From: Fomes fomentarius
Lineage: Eukaryota > Basidiomycota > Agaricomycetes > Polyporales > Polyporaceae
Direction: 5' to 3'
DNA length: 64,000 nucleotides
NCBI GenBank assembly: GCA_022606135.1
Contig: JABYQN010000001.1
Span: forward strand, 1,302,001 to 1,366,000
Part shown: piece after piece, positions 14,657 through 26,062 of the stretch
Layout: each line of letters opens with the position of its first letter
How positions within the stretch are numbered: position 1 is the stretch's first letter
The notes under the pieces: generated by a model
The model's input: only the letters and a program-made list of their open reading frames with translations
What the model was told of the DNA's origin: nothing
Database searches by the model: none
Made by a program: the position numbers and the translations under genes

Positions 14657-17465
14657 ATGCTGCTCAGACTGCACACCGTGTTGGCGGTGGTGTATGGAGG
14701 CGTCCTCGTCTCCGCCCTTCCGGATCCTAGGACCGCCAGTGAGGTCGAGGAGTACCTCGATGTCCGCGATTATGACCACCCAAACCCGTATGCGGAGCCA
14801 GACCAAGCGGATGCGCGGTGGGAATGGGTTCCCGATGTTCCGCAGTTCGTCTTTGGTGCACAGACCGCCGAAGGGGATGAGGTGCAGGAGCCTATACAAT
14901 TCCCGCTCCCCGACGACGAGTACCGCGATATTCCTCACCCAAGGCCCTCGCACCCGCCACTCGATTGGCCGAAGCCGCCGGAACCGCCGCACCACCCGCC
15001 GGGCCCTCCGCATGAGCCTCCGCACCCGCCGGGTCCTCCTCACCGCGCTCCGGAGGAACCCCACAAGCCGTTCCCTGGTCCTCATCGTCCCCCGTCGGGC
15101 GCACCGAACAAGACGATTTACCAATTCCTGGAGGGCAACCCAAAGTCGGCGGATAACCCTTTCGTAACTTGCGAATTTGTCTGACGATGGTACATGTAGG
15201 TTCTCTCGTCTCTTCAAGTTGGTCAACTACACAGAAGATATCACCAAGTTGTTGAACGACTCTTCTGCTAAGTGTGTAGGGTTTCGTTTTTGCGTGCGCT
15301 ATCTATCTTACCGTCCCATCCGTCAGCGTCACATTCTTCGCTCTTCCTGATTGGGGATTTCCGAAGCCCCATTCCCCACCTTCTCGCCACGACGACGACG
15401 AGTGGTTCGTTTCGAGCGATGGGTTTGCAGATATCCTTGCCAATGCCGAAGGGCTCATCCACAGCAACGCCAAACCGGATGGGGACAAGTTGAAGAAAAT
15501 CTTGCAGTACATCCTCTCGTACCAGATTCTGCCTTCGAACCAGCCCACCTCCGAGCTGGCGAAGAATCTAACGCACCCCACGTCGCTCAAGCTGTCCGAC
15601 GGCTCGCTCGACGGCAAGCCTCTGCGCATCCGTGTGGCTAGGGGTCTGGGCCCGACGCTGAGTGTCACTCTCTCTGCGGCGATCATTGGACCCGACCTCC
15701 CGGCTTCGAATGGTGAGCGCACAGTACGCATGCTCACATGTGCCATCGGACTAATCCAGATTTGATCCAGGCCTGATCCATATCGTCAACAGCCCTGTCT
15801 TGCCCCCTCCTTCCGTTCTCCAGGCCTCGTTCATCCTTCCCGAAATCTATGCCACTTTCGTACGTTGTCAGTTCAAGTCTATGTGAAGGCGTCAACTCTT
15901 ACACTGTCATTCGCGTTCCAGACCTCAGCTCTCCAGCGCGTTGGATTGACAGATCAGCTCGAATGGAGTGACATTCATGGTCCGGTCTCAGGTTCGCCTG
16001 CTGTGACTGTCTTCGCCCCCACCAATAGAGCATTCGCACGTCTCCCGCGAAGGCTCAGGCGGTTCCTCTTCTCTCCCTTCGGAGAGAAGGCACTTAAGAA
16101 GCTGCTCCAGTTCCATATTGTCCCCGAGTTCGTCCTCCACAGCAGTGAGTTCACATCCTCGGCCCCTAAGTCACTGGATGACTCATGCTGACCTGAGTCG
16201 CCCCATGAAGACTACCTCCACAATGCCTCCAAATCCGACGCAGAGATCACAGAATACGACGTTGACTCCAGTCGGCTGTACGAGAATCTAGACCACACCC
16301 CTTATGACATCGCACGAATGATGGAGGAACAGGATGACATGTTCTCATCGCCGCAGCATCAGCAATCAAGGTCTTTCCCGGGCGCAGGCAGATTGGGAGC
16401 GAAGTCAGCTGGTTTATGGCCCTTGACAGCTCAATCCAGCGTATCGGAAAACGCTCCGAACGCTGGGCCTCGTCCTCGTCTAGAACAGCTATTCCCGCCG
16501 CCGCCGCCGCCGAACTTCCCTCATCCAGGAAAGTCTCATGCTCCGCCTCCGCCTCGTTTCCCGCACCCATGCCCACACGGAGGCCCTCTTCCTCCTCCGC
16601 CCGACCACGGTCACCACTACCCCCACCCCCGCCGCCGTTCGAACGTGGTCATCACTATCCTCCGCCCCCGCCGCCATGCGAGCACGGTCGTCACTACCCT
16701 CCACCCCTACCGCCGTTCGAACACGGTCACCAGTACCCGCCGCCGCCATTTGAACGAGGTCATCATTCTTCTCCACCTCCAGCGTTTGAGTACGGTCATC
16801 GCTACCCTTCTCCGCCATTCGAACATCGCCATCATTATCCTCCACCTCCGCCGCCGTTTGAGCACGGTCGCCATTATCCGCCGCCGCCGCCATTCGAACA
16901 TGGTCATCACTGCCCTCAGCCCCCGCCACCATTCGAGCACGGTCATCATTATCCTCCGCCCCCGCCCGACCACGGCCCCCACTACCCGCCGCCACCGCCG
17001 GAGCACGGTCCTCACCCTCCTCCACCGCCTCATGACGGTCCGCATCATCCCCCAGGTGATGCTCAGTGGCCCCCGCACATCCCGCACTTCCCACCGCACG
17101 TCTCCTATTCTCAGAACGTGTCCTCGCGAACACTGCTTGCGAATCACACTCTCAACGTGTATGTCGTGCAATTCGAGCACAAGTTCCCGCTGCCGGGTCC
17201 GCCATCTGTGAAGGGACTGCGCCACGTCCAGTACGAGACGGTGATCTTCGCGAATGGCGTCAAGGTCGTGCTCCCGGATATCCCGCTGCGGAATGGCGTG
17301 ATTCATGTCGTGGACCGGCTCCTCAACCCGCTGAGGGTGCCAGGTGGCCCGCACCATCCCCATGAGGGTGAGAATCCCGAGTCTAAGGCGCCGTTCTGGG
17401 ACGAGGAAGAAGACGAATGGGCTGATTGGGAGGAGTGGCTCCCTCGGTGGGCCGATGAAGAGTGA
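14657..17465 (+). CDS. secreted fasciclin (FAS1) protein with His/Pro-rich insertion; apparent frameshift
   Basis: FAS1 domains mediate cell-surface adhesion and matrix contacts. Model: 14657-15144, 15200-15271, 15327-15712, 15771-15859, 15922-16144, 16211-17465. The N-terminal signal peptide begins MLLRLHTVLAVVYGG and is followed by an acidic then Pro/His-rich linker. FAS1 domain 1 runs from TIYQFLEGNPKFSRL to GLIHIVNSPVLPPP. Domain 2 runs from TSALQRVGLTDQLEW through VTVFAPTNRAFARL and LLQFHIVPEFVLHS, then resumes at TLLANHTLNVYVVQFEH and ends at NGVIHVVDRLLNPL. Between these halves of domain 2 lies an insertion of over 250 residues, mostly FEHGHHYPPPP-type repeats. The summed exons are one base short of a multiple of three. 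The frame changes from one phase (up to about 16630) to another (after it), inside a C-rich run. The C-terminus is acidic with no obvious GPI signal. Confidence 0.8.
16590..17060 (+). repeat. His/Pro-rich tandem repeat inside a FAS1 domain
   Basis: About ten imperfect units of roughly 10-14 codons with consensus PPPFEHGHHYPPP. The Pro run varies from about three to six residues, and variants include CEHGRHY, FEYGHRY, DHGPHY and EHGPHP. The DNA is correspondingly periodic (ccgttcgaacacggtcatca-like). The units carry paired histidines that could bind metal ions; that is inference. Long open frames on the minus strand here are antisense shadows of the repeat. Confidence 0.85.
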
Positions 17466-17725
17466 AGATGAATGCACTCTAGCGATATGCAAATAGCACG
17501 GTTACGTACTCGGACAAATCTGACCGATTTCTCAGATATTGTTTCCTTCCTTCTTCTTCTATGAGCGCACACATATCGAAATAAGAGCAAGGAGGATGTA
17601 GATAGCTGTGTTGAGCAGTGTAAACTAGCGGCCGTTCCGAACTTGTACACGAAACCACGCTGTTGCCCTTGTTACGACAGTGCCACCGTTCGGAATCCAA
17701 ACCGCCTTCCTCCTCTTGACCGTCT

Positions 17726-20226
17726 TCAAAGTGGGAACTTCATCGACAAATCCGTCAATTTCGCAAACGGCTCTGCCCGATAGCTGTCGGTTTCGATGAG
17801 TAGGGGTACGTCTCCATCCTGGAATACCAACTGCTTCCGCCTCTCGATATCGTATTGCGGCCATTCGATGAGTTGGTCTTGCACTCCGTGTTGTGACTCA
17901 AGCGGTTGTTGAGGATCGTACTGCGGCCAAGGCTGGGAATGGTGGTCTTCGGAGCCATTCGGGTCAAGGTGGTTGACAAAGTGAACCAGGTAATCCGTCA
18001 TGTCCCCCGGGGCATAAACATTCTGCAGCATGTCTGTGCCATGGCCCTAATACATGCTCCTGTCAGACCAACGGAAACACGGACAGCCTCGGGAAAATCA
18101 AGCAACGCACCGCTCCGAAAAAGCCGGCGGTTTCACCGAAGTAGCTCACATTCTTGTTGCGTCGACTCACTGGCGGGATGTCTGAACACAGCCAGTTGCA
18201 TCACGATAGTATAGCGTATCACTCACGAAAAGACCACGTCGGCTGCTTGTAGGACGTATGATTCAAGAGAAAGCGCCTGGGTGCTTGGAAGACAAGGTCG
18301 CCCTGGAGGGCGGCTAGACGTTTGTATTGGAGCACGTTAAAGTTTTTTCCGGTGTTGAACGGTGAACCGGCCGCAGGATCATTGGGATACTGCACGTCGA
18401 AGAGATCGCCAATGTCTTCTTCGGTCGCAGTCGGAAGGTAATTGTTGAGAATGTATGTCCGGAAAGTACTGTCAAAGCTTCGGCGGTCGTCAGCGACATC
18501 ATGGAGTATCCGCGGTCCCTGCATTCACTCACAGGCCTGCGGATAGGATGTTGGCGATAGAGAAGAATGTTCCTTCGTCCTCACAGTTCTTACAAGCCGC
18601 TCTCAGTAGGATTCTTAGCTTACTACCAGAAGGACAACTTACCCCAGTAACGAAAGGGACCGGAGCGACGCTGCCCTGCAAAACGAGATTGTGCGGAGTG
18701 TCTATCAAGAAACGACCATCGACGCGGGGAAGATAAGCTAGTTTCAACGACTGGTTATCCGCTATTGTGAGATTCATCATGCGGGTGCTGCGAGATAAAC
18801 ACGTACTGTGTTGTCAGCCGGGCTTGGAGAGTCGTCTACCGCATCCTTGAGTATGTCGTACGGCAAGTTTCTCAAGCACTCGAGCGTGTTTTTCGCTGTG
18901 TCGCATCCAGCCCTCTCAACGAGTCCATCGTAGACGTACTGGCCTTGACTGATGTCGCCTACCGGGATCGGAGCTCCAGATTGCATGAATGCCCCTCGAA
19001 AGAGGCCCTCCGTATCGCCGTTCTTAGTAAGCAGCTGCAACGCAACTGAAATCCCTCCTGCACTTTCGCCCCATCTGCAACACATTGAGCTGTCTCCTCC
19101 ACATGCTTGGAAATCATAATGCGTACATTGTCACCCGCGCTGGGTCGCCTCCGAACTCTTTGATATATTGATGGATCCACTTGAGAGCTACCCGCTCTGA
19201 GAACGCTTGACTTTAGTAATCGGATTGATACAATGCACGTTAAGGTCAGCCTACGATCTTCCAAGCCGATGTTGCCGATTCCCGCATCCTTGACCTCTTG
19301 GCCGGGAGGAATCCAAAGGCTGCTCAGAGTTAGTTGCGGTCAAAGGTGCCCACGATCGACGCACCCGATATCCTGCGGTAAACTGCTCAACAACTTTTTC
19401 AATCATAGTGAATAGTGGACGTACCGATAATTCATGCTGACATAGATCACAGGCTCCCCCAATTCGATTGACCGACTGACAATAACATTCCCATTGAGAC
19501 TGAGTGTACTGAGTGAGTTACAATGCGCCCGGTTTAGTGGCTCAATCCCAAACCTTTGCGCCGAGCCGCCTTCGAATGCACCTATACGGTTATGTCAATG
19601 AGAGATTGCCAATGTACGACTTGTTACAGTGGTACTTGCCGCCGTAGATCCACTGTACACAGGCACATACTCGTAAGCGCATGTGAATTGAAGGTCAGCC
19701 AATCACTCACAACTGCGACTGGAAGGCTTACAGTACGGTTTGTGCCTGTCGGAACCCATATGTTCAGATTCAAGCCTAATATCCACTCAGTACGGATGCA
19801 TGCAATCTTATTGAAACGGTCCTCTCACAGTCCTCGGAGATATTGAGCGGCGGATCCGGCAAAGTCTGGTTGAAAGGCAAGGGCAAATTCAAGTTCTTGG
19901 TGATGTTCTGTTGGGGACAACTGAAATTGAACCAGCTGGCATCATGCCTCCCCGGCGGCGGGCTTATGGGCACGGGGAGTCCAAAACGCCTAGTGACAAG
20001 GCAATAAGCACCATGCACATTTATAGTAGAGATGACTGCGCTTACGGAGCTTCAGCAAACTGTATACCGAGGTAAGCATCGGTGGCATCGGAGTCCTTGA
20101 TCCCCACATAAGTGGCGTCGTCGATCTGAACGACGGGTGGGTCGGGAGGGACACTTGAAGCAGCCAGGGTTGCCCCGGAGAGCAACGCCGCAGAGACGAG
20201 GAGACAAGCTTTGAATTTGAAGGTCA
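17726..20226 (-). CDS. secreted type-B carboxylesterase/lipase
   Basis: Alpha/beta-hydrolase of the cholinesterase-like (COesterase) family that cleaves carboxylic esters outside the cell. The signal peptide begins MTFKFKACLLVSAALL and ends near TLAASS. At least ten exons. Motifs in order: FNFSCPQQN, GAFEGGSAQRF (oxyanion region), IGNIGLEDR-type segment, the nucleophile elbow WGESAGG near 19065, the probable catalytic Glu in NCEDEGTFFS near 18580, and the probable catalytic His in FFGAGHGTDM near 18040. The C-terminus is KLTDLSMKFPL with stop at 17726-17728. Several potential N-glycosylation sites (NIT, NQT, NIS) are visible. A TATATA lies 60 bases upstream of the ATG. A decayed second copy lies upstream on the same strand. 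Exact substrate cannot be read from the sequence. Confidence 0.88.
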
Positions 20227-21058
20227 TAGAAGCAGGATATTGGAGGAAGAGCACGCTGGACTGCACGGGCTTTCTGGGACACGATATATAGGCCTCCCTG
20301 ACCAAGAAGTTGAGTGCCCTCTTGCCATCATGGGCGCACGGCGGAACGCCAAACATTCTTCCTGCCTTCTAACCACACGCCGAAAGAAGCGACCGTCGCA
20401 CTATTCGCTTCTGGATGCGAGCCGCCAGCTCCAAGCGCGTATCCCTGAACTCTCGCTTTGTAGACCCGTCACCCGTAGAATGGGAAATACTGCCGAATGC
20501 CATAGACTGAGCTTTCAAAAAGTTTGCCGGATGGCCTTCCCTGCGGCAAACTTCGCTTCACGGCATTTTGAACGCACGCGAGTGCCTTCCAGGCCTACTC
20601 ATTGTCAGCAGTGGTCGTTCGCTGTCACTCTACAGACTCACATCCCAGCGCCACGACTGTGTAGTGACCATGCGCCTGCTCCATAATACACAGGTAAGTT
20701 GCGTTGCATGGACGGCCGCCGTCGTCAATTTTCCGGTCAGGGTCATCGCGGTGCAAGCCCGAGTTTAGTACCATGTCAGCCCTACCGACATCTATACTGT
20801 GTTTGTCAATCAGTAGCGTGAGCCAACTTCTCACATGGGTCAGTGTGCCGCCGCGGCATTTGCAGCAACTGCAGCCCGACAATGAATACCTACTCTCTCA
20901 CCCAGACCGTAGTTCTAATACCACGTAATAGCGCACCATGCGAATCCGAGTCAGGCATGGGACCCAACATGTTGATTCTAGTGATTCTGAAGGAGCGAGC
21001 TGCTTCCGGATTGGCAACCTCGGATAACACGACGGGCAATGGCAAAAGCTCCACCCTA
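20227..21058. other. intergenic region upstream of the esterase
   Basis: Contains the esterase promoter (TATATA at 20285-20290). Further upstream are only short frames on both strands without known domains. Part of the region may be decayed sequence associated with the esterase duplication, but I could not align it convincingly. Confidence 0.45.
20285..20290 (-). promoter_or_regulatory. TATA box of the carboxylesterase
   Basis: TATATA, reading GGCCTATATATCG on the minus strand, 60 bases upstream of the start codon at 20226. The position suits a core promoter with a short leader. Confidence 0.5.
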
Positions 21059-21249
21059 GAATATGACCGGAATTGGTCTCCTGTTCCGGAAGTGTTCCCA
21101 AACTATTCAGGTCCGGAATGCCGCATACAAGGAGATTCGAAGTCCGAAAGGGTCCATTACTATCAGTTACTTATTCAACTTACCCAGATTCCGGTCCGAT
21201 CTCCCAAACTATTCAGGACCGGAATAGGAGACCATTCTCGCCCATATTC
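21059..21249. mobile_element. MITE-like element with 31-base imperfect terminal inverted repeats
   Basis: The left end (21059-21089) and the reverse complement of the right end (21219-21249) match at 25 of 31 positions without gaps. Both ends start gaatatg and share tggtctcct followed by ttccgg. Inside, a 24-base direct repeat with one mismatch occurs at 21096-21119 and 21202-21225. The whole is 191 bases and has no coding capacity. Size and architecture suit a miniature inverted-repeat element or its remnant. I could not define a target-site duplication, so the call rests on internal symmetry alone. Confidence 0.5.
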
Positions 21250-21604
21250 CACGCCTGTTCTGGGGGCTGTTGCCCCTCGTAAAAACGGCTGCAGTGTGAC
21301 CGTTAAATGATCGCTTAGATGGCGCTACAGTGGCAGTAGTCTCTATGTGGGTGGTTGGCGGGTGCGAGTTACGACATTGTACAACGGCGGGGTATGCCAC
21401 TAACAAAAGTGCGTGTCAGGACTGGTCCCTACCGTCAAATCCTCCGTGCCAGCAGACATTCAACTTCACGCCTGGCATGGAGCAGCAGTGGGTCTACCAG
21501 GTTCGTTCTACAGCGACACAGAGTTCTACCAGCACGAGCAGACCCTCAGTGCATCCCCAGCAAAGTTCAAACCACCTGTGACCTGTTATCTCAAAGGGGA
21601 AACC
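21250..21604. other. gap between the inverted-repeat element and the esterase remnant
   Basis: 355 bases. Overlapping short + strand frames (21330-21700) have no recognisable domain. Nothing else seen. Confidence 0.4.
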
Positions 21605-22080
21605 TCAACGAGAAAACCTCAACGACAGCTCCGTCAACTTTGTGAACGCTTTTGCTCGATAGTCGCCGGGCATGATAGCCAGAGGCATATCCCAGTCTAA
21701 GAAGCTCAGCTGCCGCTGTTCCCAGACGTCGTACTGCGGCCAGTCGACGAGATGCTCTCCCGATCCATTCGGGTCGCCGTGGTTGACAAAATGGATGAGG
21801 TAGTCGGTCATGTCACCCGGTCCATACACGTTGATGACGTCTGATCTATGTGCCTATCACGAAACTGATTAGACCATCGAGGCGATATATAAGATTCATA
21901 GGAATAGCGTAACGAACCGCTCCAAAGAAGCCAGTCTCGAAGCCCCAGATCGTCATCGTCTTGTTCCGCCGGCTCACTGCCATAGCATGTCATTGTCACT
22001 ATCTAGGAGATAGCAGATCGTCACGTACGGAAAGACCACGTCGGCTGCCTGGCAAGAAGAGGTAAGGAAGTTCACGTTGA
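21605..22080 (-). pseudogene. carboxylesterase 3'-end remnant (decayed tandem copy)
   Basis: The last exons of a second esterase closely resemble the intact gene at 17726-20226. VSRRNKTMTIWGFETGFFGA near 21930-21980 parallels VSRRNKNVSYFGETAGFFGA. VYGPGDMTDYLIHFVNHGDP then KAFTKLTELSLRFSR at 21605-21829 parallels the intact C-terminus. The piece corresponding to QPTWSF at about 22025-22060 is preserved in DNA but out of frame with the sequence before it. Nothing resembling the oxyanion, nucleophile or signal-peptide regions follows before the MOD5 gene. It is therefore a truncated duplicate in the same orientation. Confidence 0.7.
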
Positions 22081-22407
22081 GGGCGCAGAGTCTGGAGTAT
22101 ACTGGCATCTGTTCGCCCTTGTATGCTCATCGCGTGCCGCCTTGTGAAGAAATGCTCTTCCGCACAAGCCCAAAGGTGTCAGCCCTATTCAGTTCGCCCA
22201 CCGATGTGACGCCCTCGACCTCTCGTGCAGGTCGTATATTCGACATCGAACGGTACCCTCCCGACACCACACCTTCCTCCACGCAACACAACCCATGACT
22301 CCAGTCCCCTAGATGTGCATCTGACAGAACAGCGACATTACCTGCCTGGACTACGTTGTTCTGACATCCTCAGGACAATGCTGCGGCATCTGAATTGACA
22401 GCAATAA
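22081..22407. other. gap between the esterase remnant and MOD5
   Basis: 327 bases with no recognisable coding sequence on either strand. It may hold further decayed esterase sequence and the MOD5 3' untranslated region. Confidence 0.4.
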
Positions 22408-24386
22408 TCATTGCTCTGCAGTGTCCTTGCTGCCTAGGTCAAAGTCCACCGGGCTCCTGTCACTGTCCATGCTTGCCTCTCGACGGGCCACGCGCCCGTC
22501 TGTATGCATATACTGCGGGCGTCCCTCCCTTTGGCCTGTCATCCTCCGATGGCCACGGCTGCGCACATGCACATCCCATCTCGCCTTGTCCACCATGACA
22601 GGTTCGCAAGGATCGAGTGTGCAAATCTCACACTTGACGCGCTGGTTCGCACTCAGCACTGCGAGTGGGCTGTAACATGCATGAGCACTGGGAATGCACT
22701 GTAACAACCACGTTAGGCAACTCACTCTGTCGGCCGCTCTGGCACGGTGAGCATCTCAGCCGCAATCTGAGAGAGCGTCGCTGGATCTGGTAGGTCGCGT
22801 CCATCCAGGAACGCTATGTGGGCGGAGCCCGATGTGAAGTGAGCCACACAGATGCCGGCAGAATGGGGTCACGGACCTTCTCTGATACGATCCGCCACGT
22901 CGTGCACATTCCTCTTCCACGCATCGCCGAGTTCTACACGTCAACATGTCGTAAACAACATACAAATATATGGCCAAGTCGTCTATGACCCACCCGTGGC
23001 ATCCAGAAGGTACGTGGGGACAATCGGCGCCCCATACTCATTGCGTGCGGAAGTATTTGCTGCATTCACAACCGGCAGGAGTTTGTTCCGTATCCACGCT
23101 ACTTGTCTTTTTGCATATCTTCGCGTTCCCAGCTTCATCTGCCCCACCGCTTCTCGAAACGCTATTTCAGAAGGTTCGGGTGAGTTTAGGTAGTCGTGGA
23201 ACTCCTTGTACCCTGGGTCGGTCACGAAATGGATCAGCGGTGGGAGCGCAGAATTCGACCAGATTCAAACCTATTGACTGATAGATCCCGAGTGTGTAGT
23301 CCATCCGCGGAGACCCTTCCGCAGAGCTCCCGTCATCGATGGGTATTTCTGCAAGATTGCTTCCCGCGGTGGCAATCGCTCTTAGAGTCTGTATCTCGCT
23401 GAGGAGGCCGTGCTACTACGCCGAGGCGTCAGCAGGATACCGATGTGGAGGGCGACATGCCTACCGCGATCATCCAGTCCACTCGTTCATCCAGCCTCGG
23501 CTTGAGCACGTCAGGCTTTGCAAACAACCAAAAGCACAGTGTGCGGTACCTGCGTGTTTGTTAGGTGGTCAGCTCCATTGCTTCTCAGTCAATAACGGGC
23601 ATGCGTGCCTTGGCTTCGATACCGTCTGCGACTGTTCGTGAATGACCTCGCTCGCAAGCCGTCGATTTTCTTGGATGACGCGCAAGTTCGTCAAAACCTT
23701 TCTCGAATCCCTCCAGTGCCACCTCTGCGCAACGAGCGGATCCAGCAGTTCCAGAAGCCTGTGCAGACTGAGACATAGCTGCGGGTTTGTGTCCGCGCTC
23801 GGGGCCGTATCCGGAATCTCGTTGAACAACGCAAGCAGGTCGGGAGGGAGGGATGCAAGAGCCTTCACGAATGCTTCTGAGGCTGACAGTGGGGAGCACT
23901 GCGTCGTCTGCGACACACCACCTCCAGACTTGTCAAGCGAAGCCATACGGTCAGGGAATATGAGGTGTTGGATCCAATACGAAGTGCCGCCGACGACGAT
24001 GGGTACTTGGTTCTTCGCATGGGTCTCCTCAATCTGCCCAGCAGTCCCCAACAAGTCCTTCAGGTACGGTACAACGCAGACACACCAGCCGACACACGCA
24101 CCACCTCGATAGCGTCCCTGATCCACTCCGGTCCCGTCAACTGCTCGCCCGGGTTCTTGTAATCCATGAGGAGATGCTCTACCCCGCATCGTTCCTCGAC
24201 CGGCACCTTGTTGGTGATGACGTCCATGCCCACATACACCTGCATCGAGTCGGCGTTGATGATCCTCGCTCCGCGGTACAGGCCATGTTGGCGGCCGGAA
24301 GAGAGCGCAAGGGCGAGTTCGATCCCGAGCTTCGACTTGCCTACGCCCGTGGTCCCGCAGATGACAATCAGCGGCTTCGACGACAT
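22408..24386 (-). CDS. MOD5: tRNA dimethylallyltransferase (isopentenyltransferase)
   Basis: Transfers dimethylallyl from DMAPP to A37 of tRNAs reading UNN codons, in cytosol and mitochondria. The start MSSKPLIVICGTTGVGKSK (ATG 24386) carries the P-loop; a frame extension to 24422 begins with TTG, so it was not used. In order: INADSMQVYVGMDVITNKVP, EHLLMDYKNPGEQ, VPIVVGGTSYWIQHLIFP, RWHWRDSRKVLTNLRVIQE, then RVDWMIA, FREAVGQMKLGTRRYAKRQV and WIRNKLLPV. The last exon (22408 to about 22655) carries the eukaryotic zinc finger VKCEICTLDPCEP...WDVHVRSRGHRR. At least seven exons; the intron after EVVR and the one before ANQRVKCEIC were fixed by phase. Some middle junctions are approximate. It lies head-to-tail upstream of the esterase remnant. 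Confidence 0.93.
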
Positions 24387-24652
24387 GTTCTTCAGCGATG
24401 ATGGAAAGAGTCGTCTCCACAATGCTGCCTACCCAAAATCATAGAAGAGATGTAAATGGGAGTCATTGATTGGAAGGATACATACCAGCCCCATACACCT
24501 AGTTACAGTTCATCATGGCAGGCGCCCAATTAGGAATGACGTATATACTTAACACAATAACACGGAAGTAACGGAACCAAGTAAACTGTGGCATTTCGCA
24601 CAACACACAACAATACGGCAGTAGCTAAGTGATGAAGCACTCTTCCCGTAGG

Positions 24653-25754
24653 TCACGTAGTGTCCATACGGTCAGGGGAAATGCTGCGACTACGAGAGTG
24701 GAACCGTTCCGGGGACCCGCGATTAGCACGATCGGGAGAGATGCTCCTGCTCCTCGAGCGATACGGCGACCTCGAGCCAGACCGACTGCGCGAGATATAC
24801 CTCGAGCCAGTGGGAGACGGCGAGCGAGGAGACTTACTGCCGCGACTCCGTCCCTGACTCGCGCTCCTCCCACTAGCCGGGCTGCCACTCCTACTCCTGC
24901 GCGGGCTTCTGCTCCTGCTCCTGTCGGTGCTCCGACTCCTGCTACGGCTCTTCTCGCTCCCATGTTCGCTCTTGCCCTCCATCGCGTCAAGTAGACGACT
25001 CTTTCTTGGGCCAATCTCTCCTAGATCCTCCAGAACATCGCGTCTCGTGAGACGGGGAAGGATGAGGTCACACACGCGTTCTTCGTTCAGCAGCTGGTCC
25101 ACGAACTCGTCCATGTGTATGAGCGAATACCCTCCTGCCACACCTTCAGCATGCGCACAGCGGAGAGAGCGACGACACCACGTACCCATCCCATGATACC
25201 GCAGTTTTCGATAGTCTTTGAGGAGCGGCTCGAGAAGCTCGTAAACCTCTACCGCTCGGAAAGTCATCCGGATGTAGAAAACCGCAAGGGCTCGCAGGTA
25301 CCTGACACACGTATTGTGATGAGAAAGTAGAGCCAGCTGAGGGTAAGAGATACGCACTTGAACTCGTCCGCCTGTAGATACTCCAGCAAAATCTCCTTCT
25401 CCGGTTGGATCTGCAGCAACTTGAGGAGCAAACTCAGGAATTCCGTCGGCTTCTGGTTGCCGTACACGCCTCCAATCGCCTTGAGTTCGGTAGCTTTGTC
25501 GATCAAGGTTTCCGCTGAGAAACCCAACACGTCAGTGATACAGGTGAACCCCACTGAAGCCAGAGCACATACCGGTGAGTGCGAAACAATGTTCCTTCCA
25601 GAAGTTCGAGTCATAGATGCGGTTTCGGATGACAGATTCTACTAGGTACTAGGCCCTCAGCTTTGAATGTCTCCCGTCTGTTTGCAAACAAAAGTCATAC
25701 CTGAGGGTTCTGCCCATGAATGGCGACTGCTCCGCGGACAGTGGTGTTGGCCAT
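24653..25754 (-). CDS. PRP38: pre-mRNA-splicing factor PRP38
   Basis: Component of the U4/U6.U5 tri-snRNP needed for spliceosome activation. The start MANTTVRGAVAIHGQNPQ is followed by NLIRNRIYDSNFWKEHCFAL, IDKATELKAIGGVYGNQKPT, LLKLLQIQPEKEILLEYLQA, IRMTFRAVEVYELLEPLLKD and HMDEFVDQLLNEERVCDLIL, all typical of the PRP38 domain. The C-terminal third (about 24653-24990) is an Arg/Ser-rich tail with many RS dipeptides and SISPDR repeats, like human PRPF38A/B and unlike the short yeast protein. Five or so exons. The stop is at 24653-24655. The 266 bases to MOD5 (24387-24652) show nothing further. Long + strand frames here are antisense shadows of the RS repeat. Confidence 0.92.
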
Positions 25755-26062
25755 GATGAACGCGTTCTTTGCGCTTATTTGTCCCAGACGCACCTTGCTA
25801 TATTTTCCTGATATGGAAGTGAAGCAAGGTTCGAAGCTGTAAGAGTGCAATTTCTTTCGGGATCACCTCAAATCATATCACATCCAGGAAGATGAACAAG
25901 AATGTCATAGTGATATGTAAGCATCGTATACATTCATCATGAGCGTAGTAGTGTCTATCAAGAGGTCCCCGTGCGTGATACTAAGCTATACGCGACTCTG
26001 ACCAAGCCTTTCGATGTCCGTTTAGACCGGGAGAATATCAAAAGGCGTGAATGGATGACGAG
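25755..26062. other. promoter region of PRP38 and 3' end of the SurE gene
   Basis: 308 bases, AT-richer than the flanks, with no open frame of interest. Confidence 0.5.

Noticed and set aside
16489..17492. Long minus-strand and alternative + strand frames over the fasciclin gene
   Set aside because: They mirror the His/Pro repeat in other frames (Arg/Met/Asp-rich) and have no independent support.
24625..25014. Open frames antisense or offset to the PRP38 RS tail
   Set aside because: They are shadows of repetitive RS codons; the PRP38 frame is continuous with a conserved domain.
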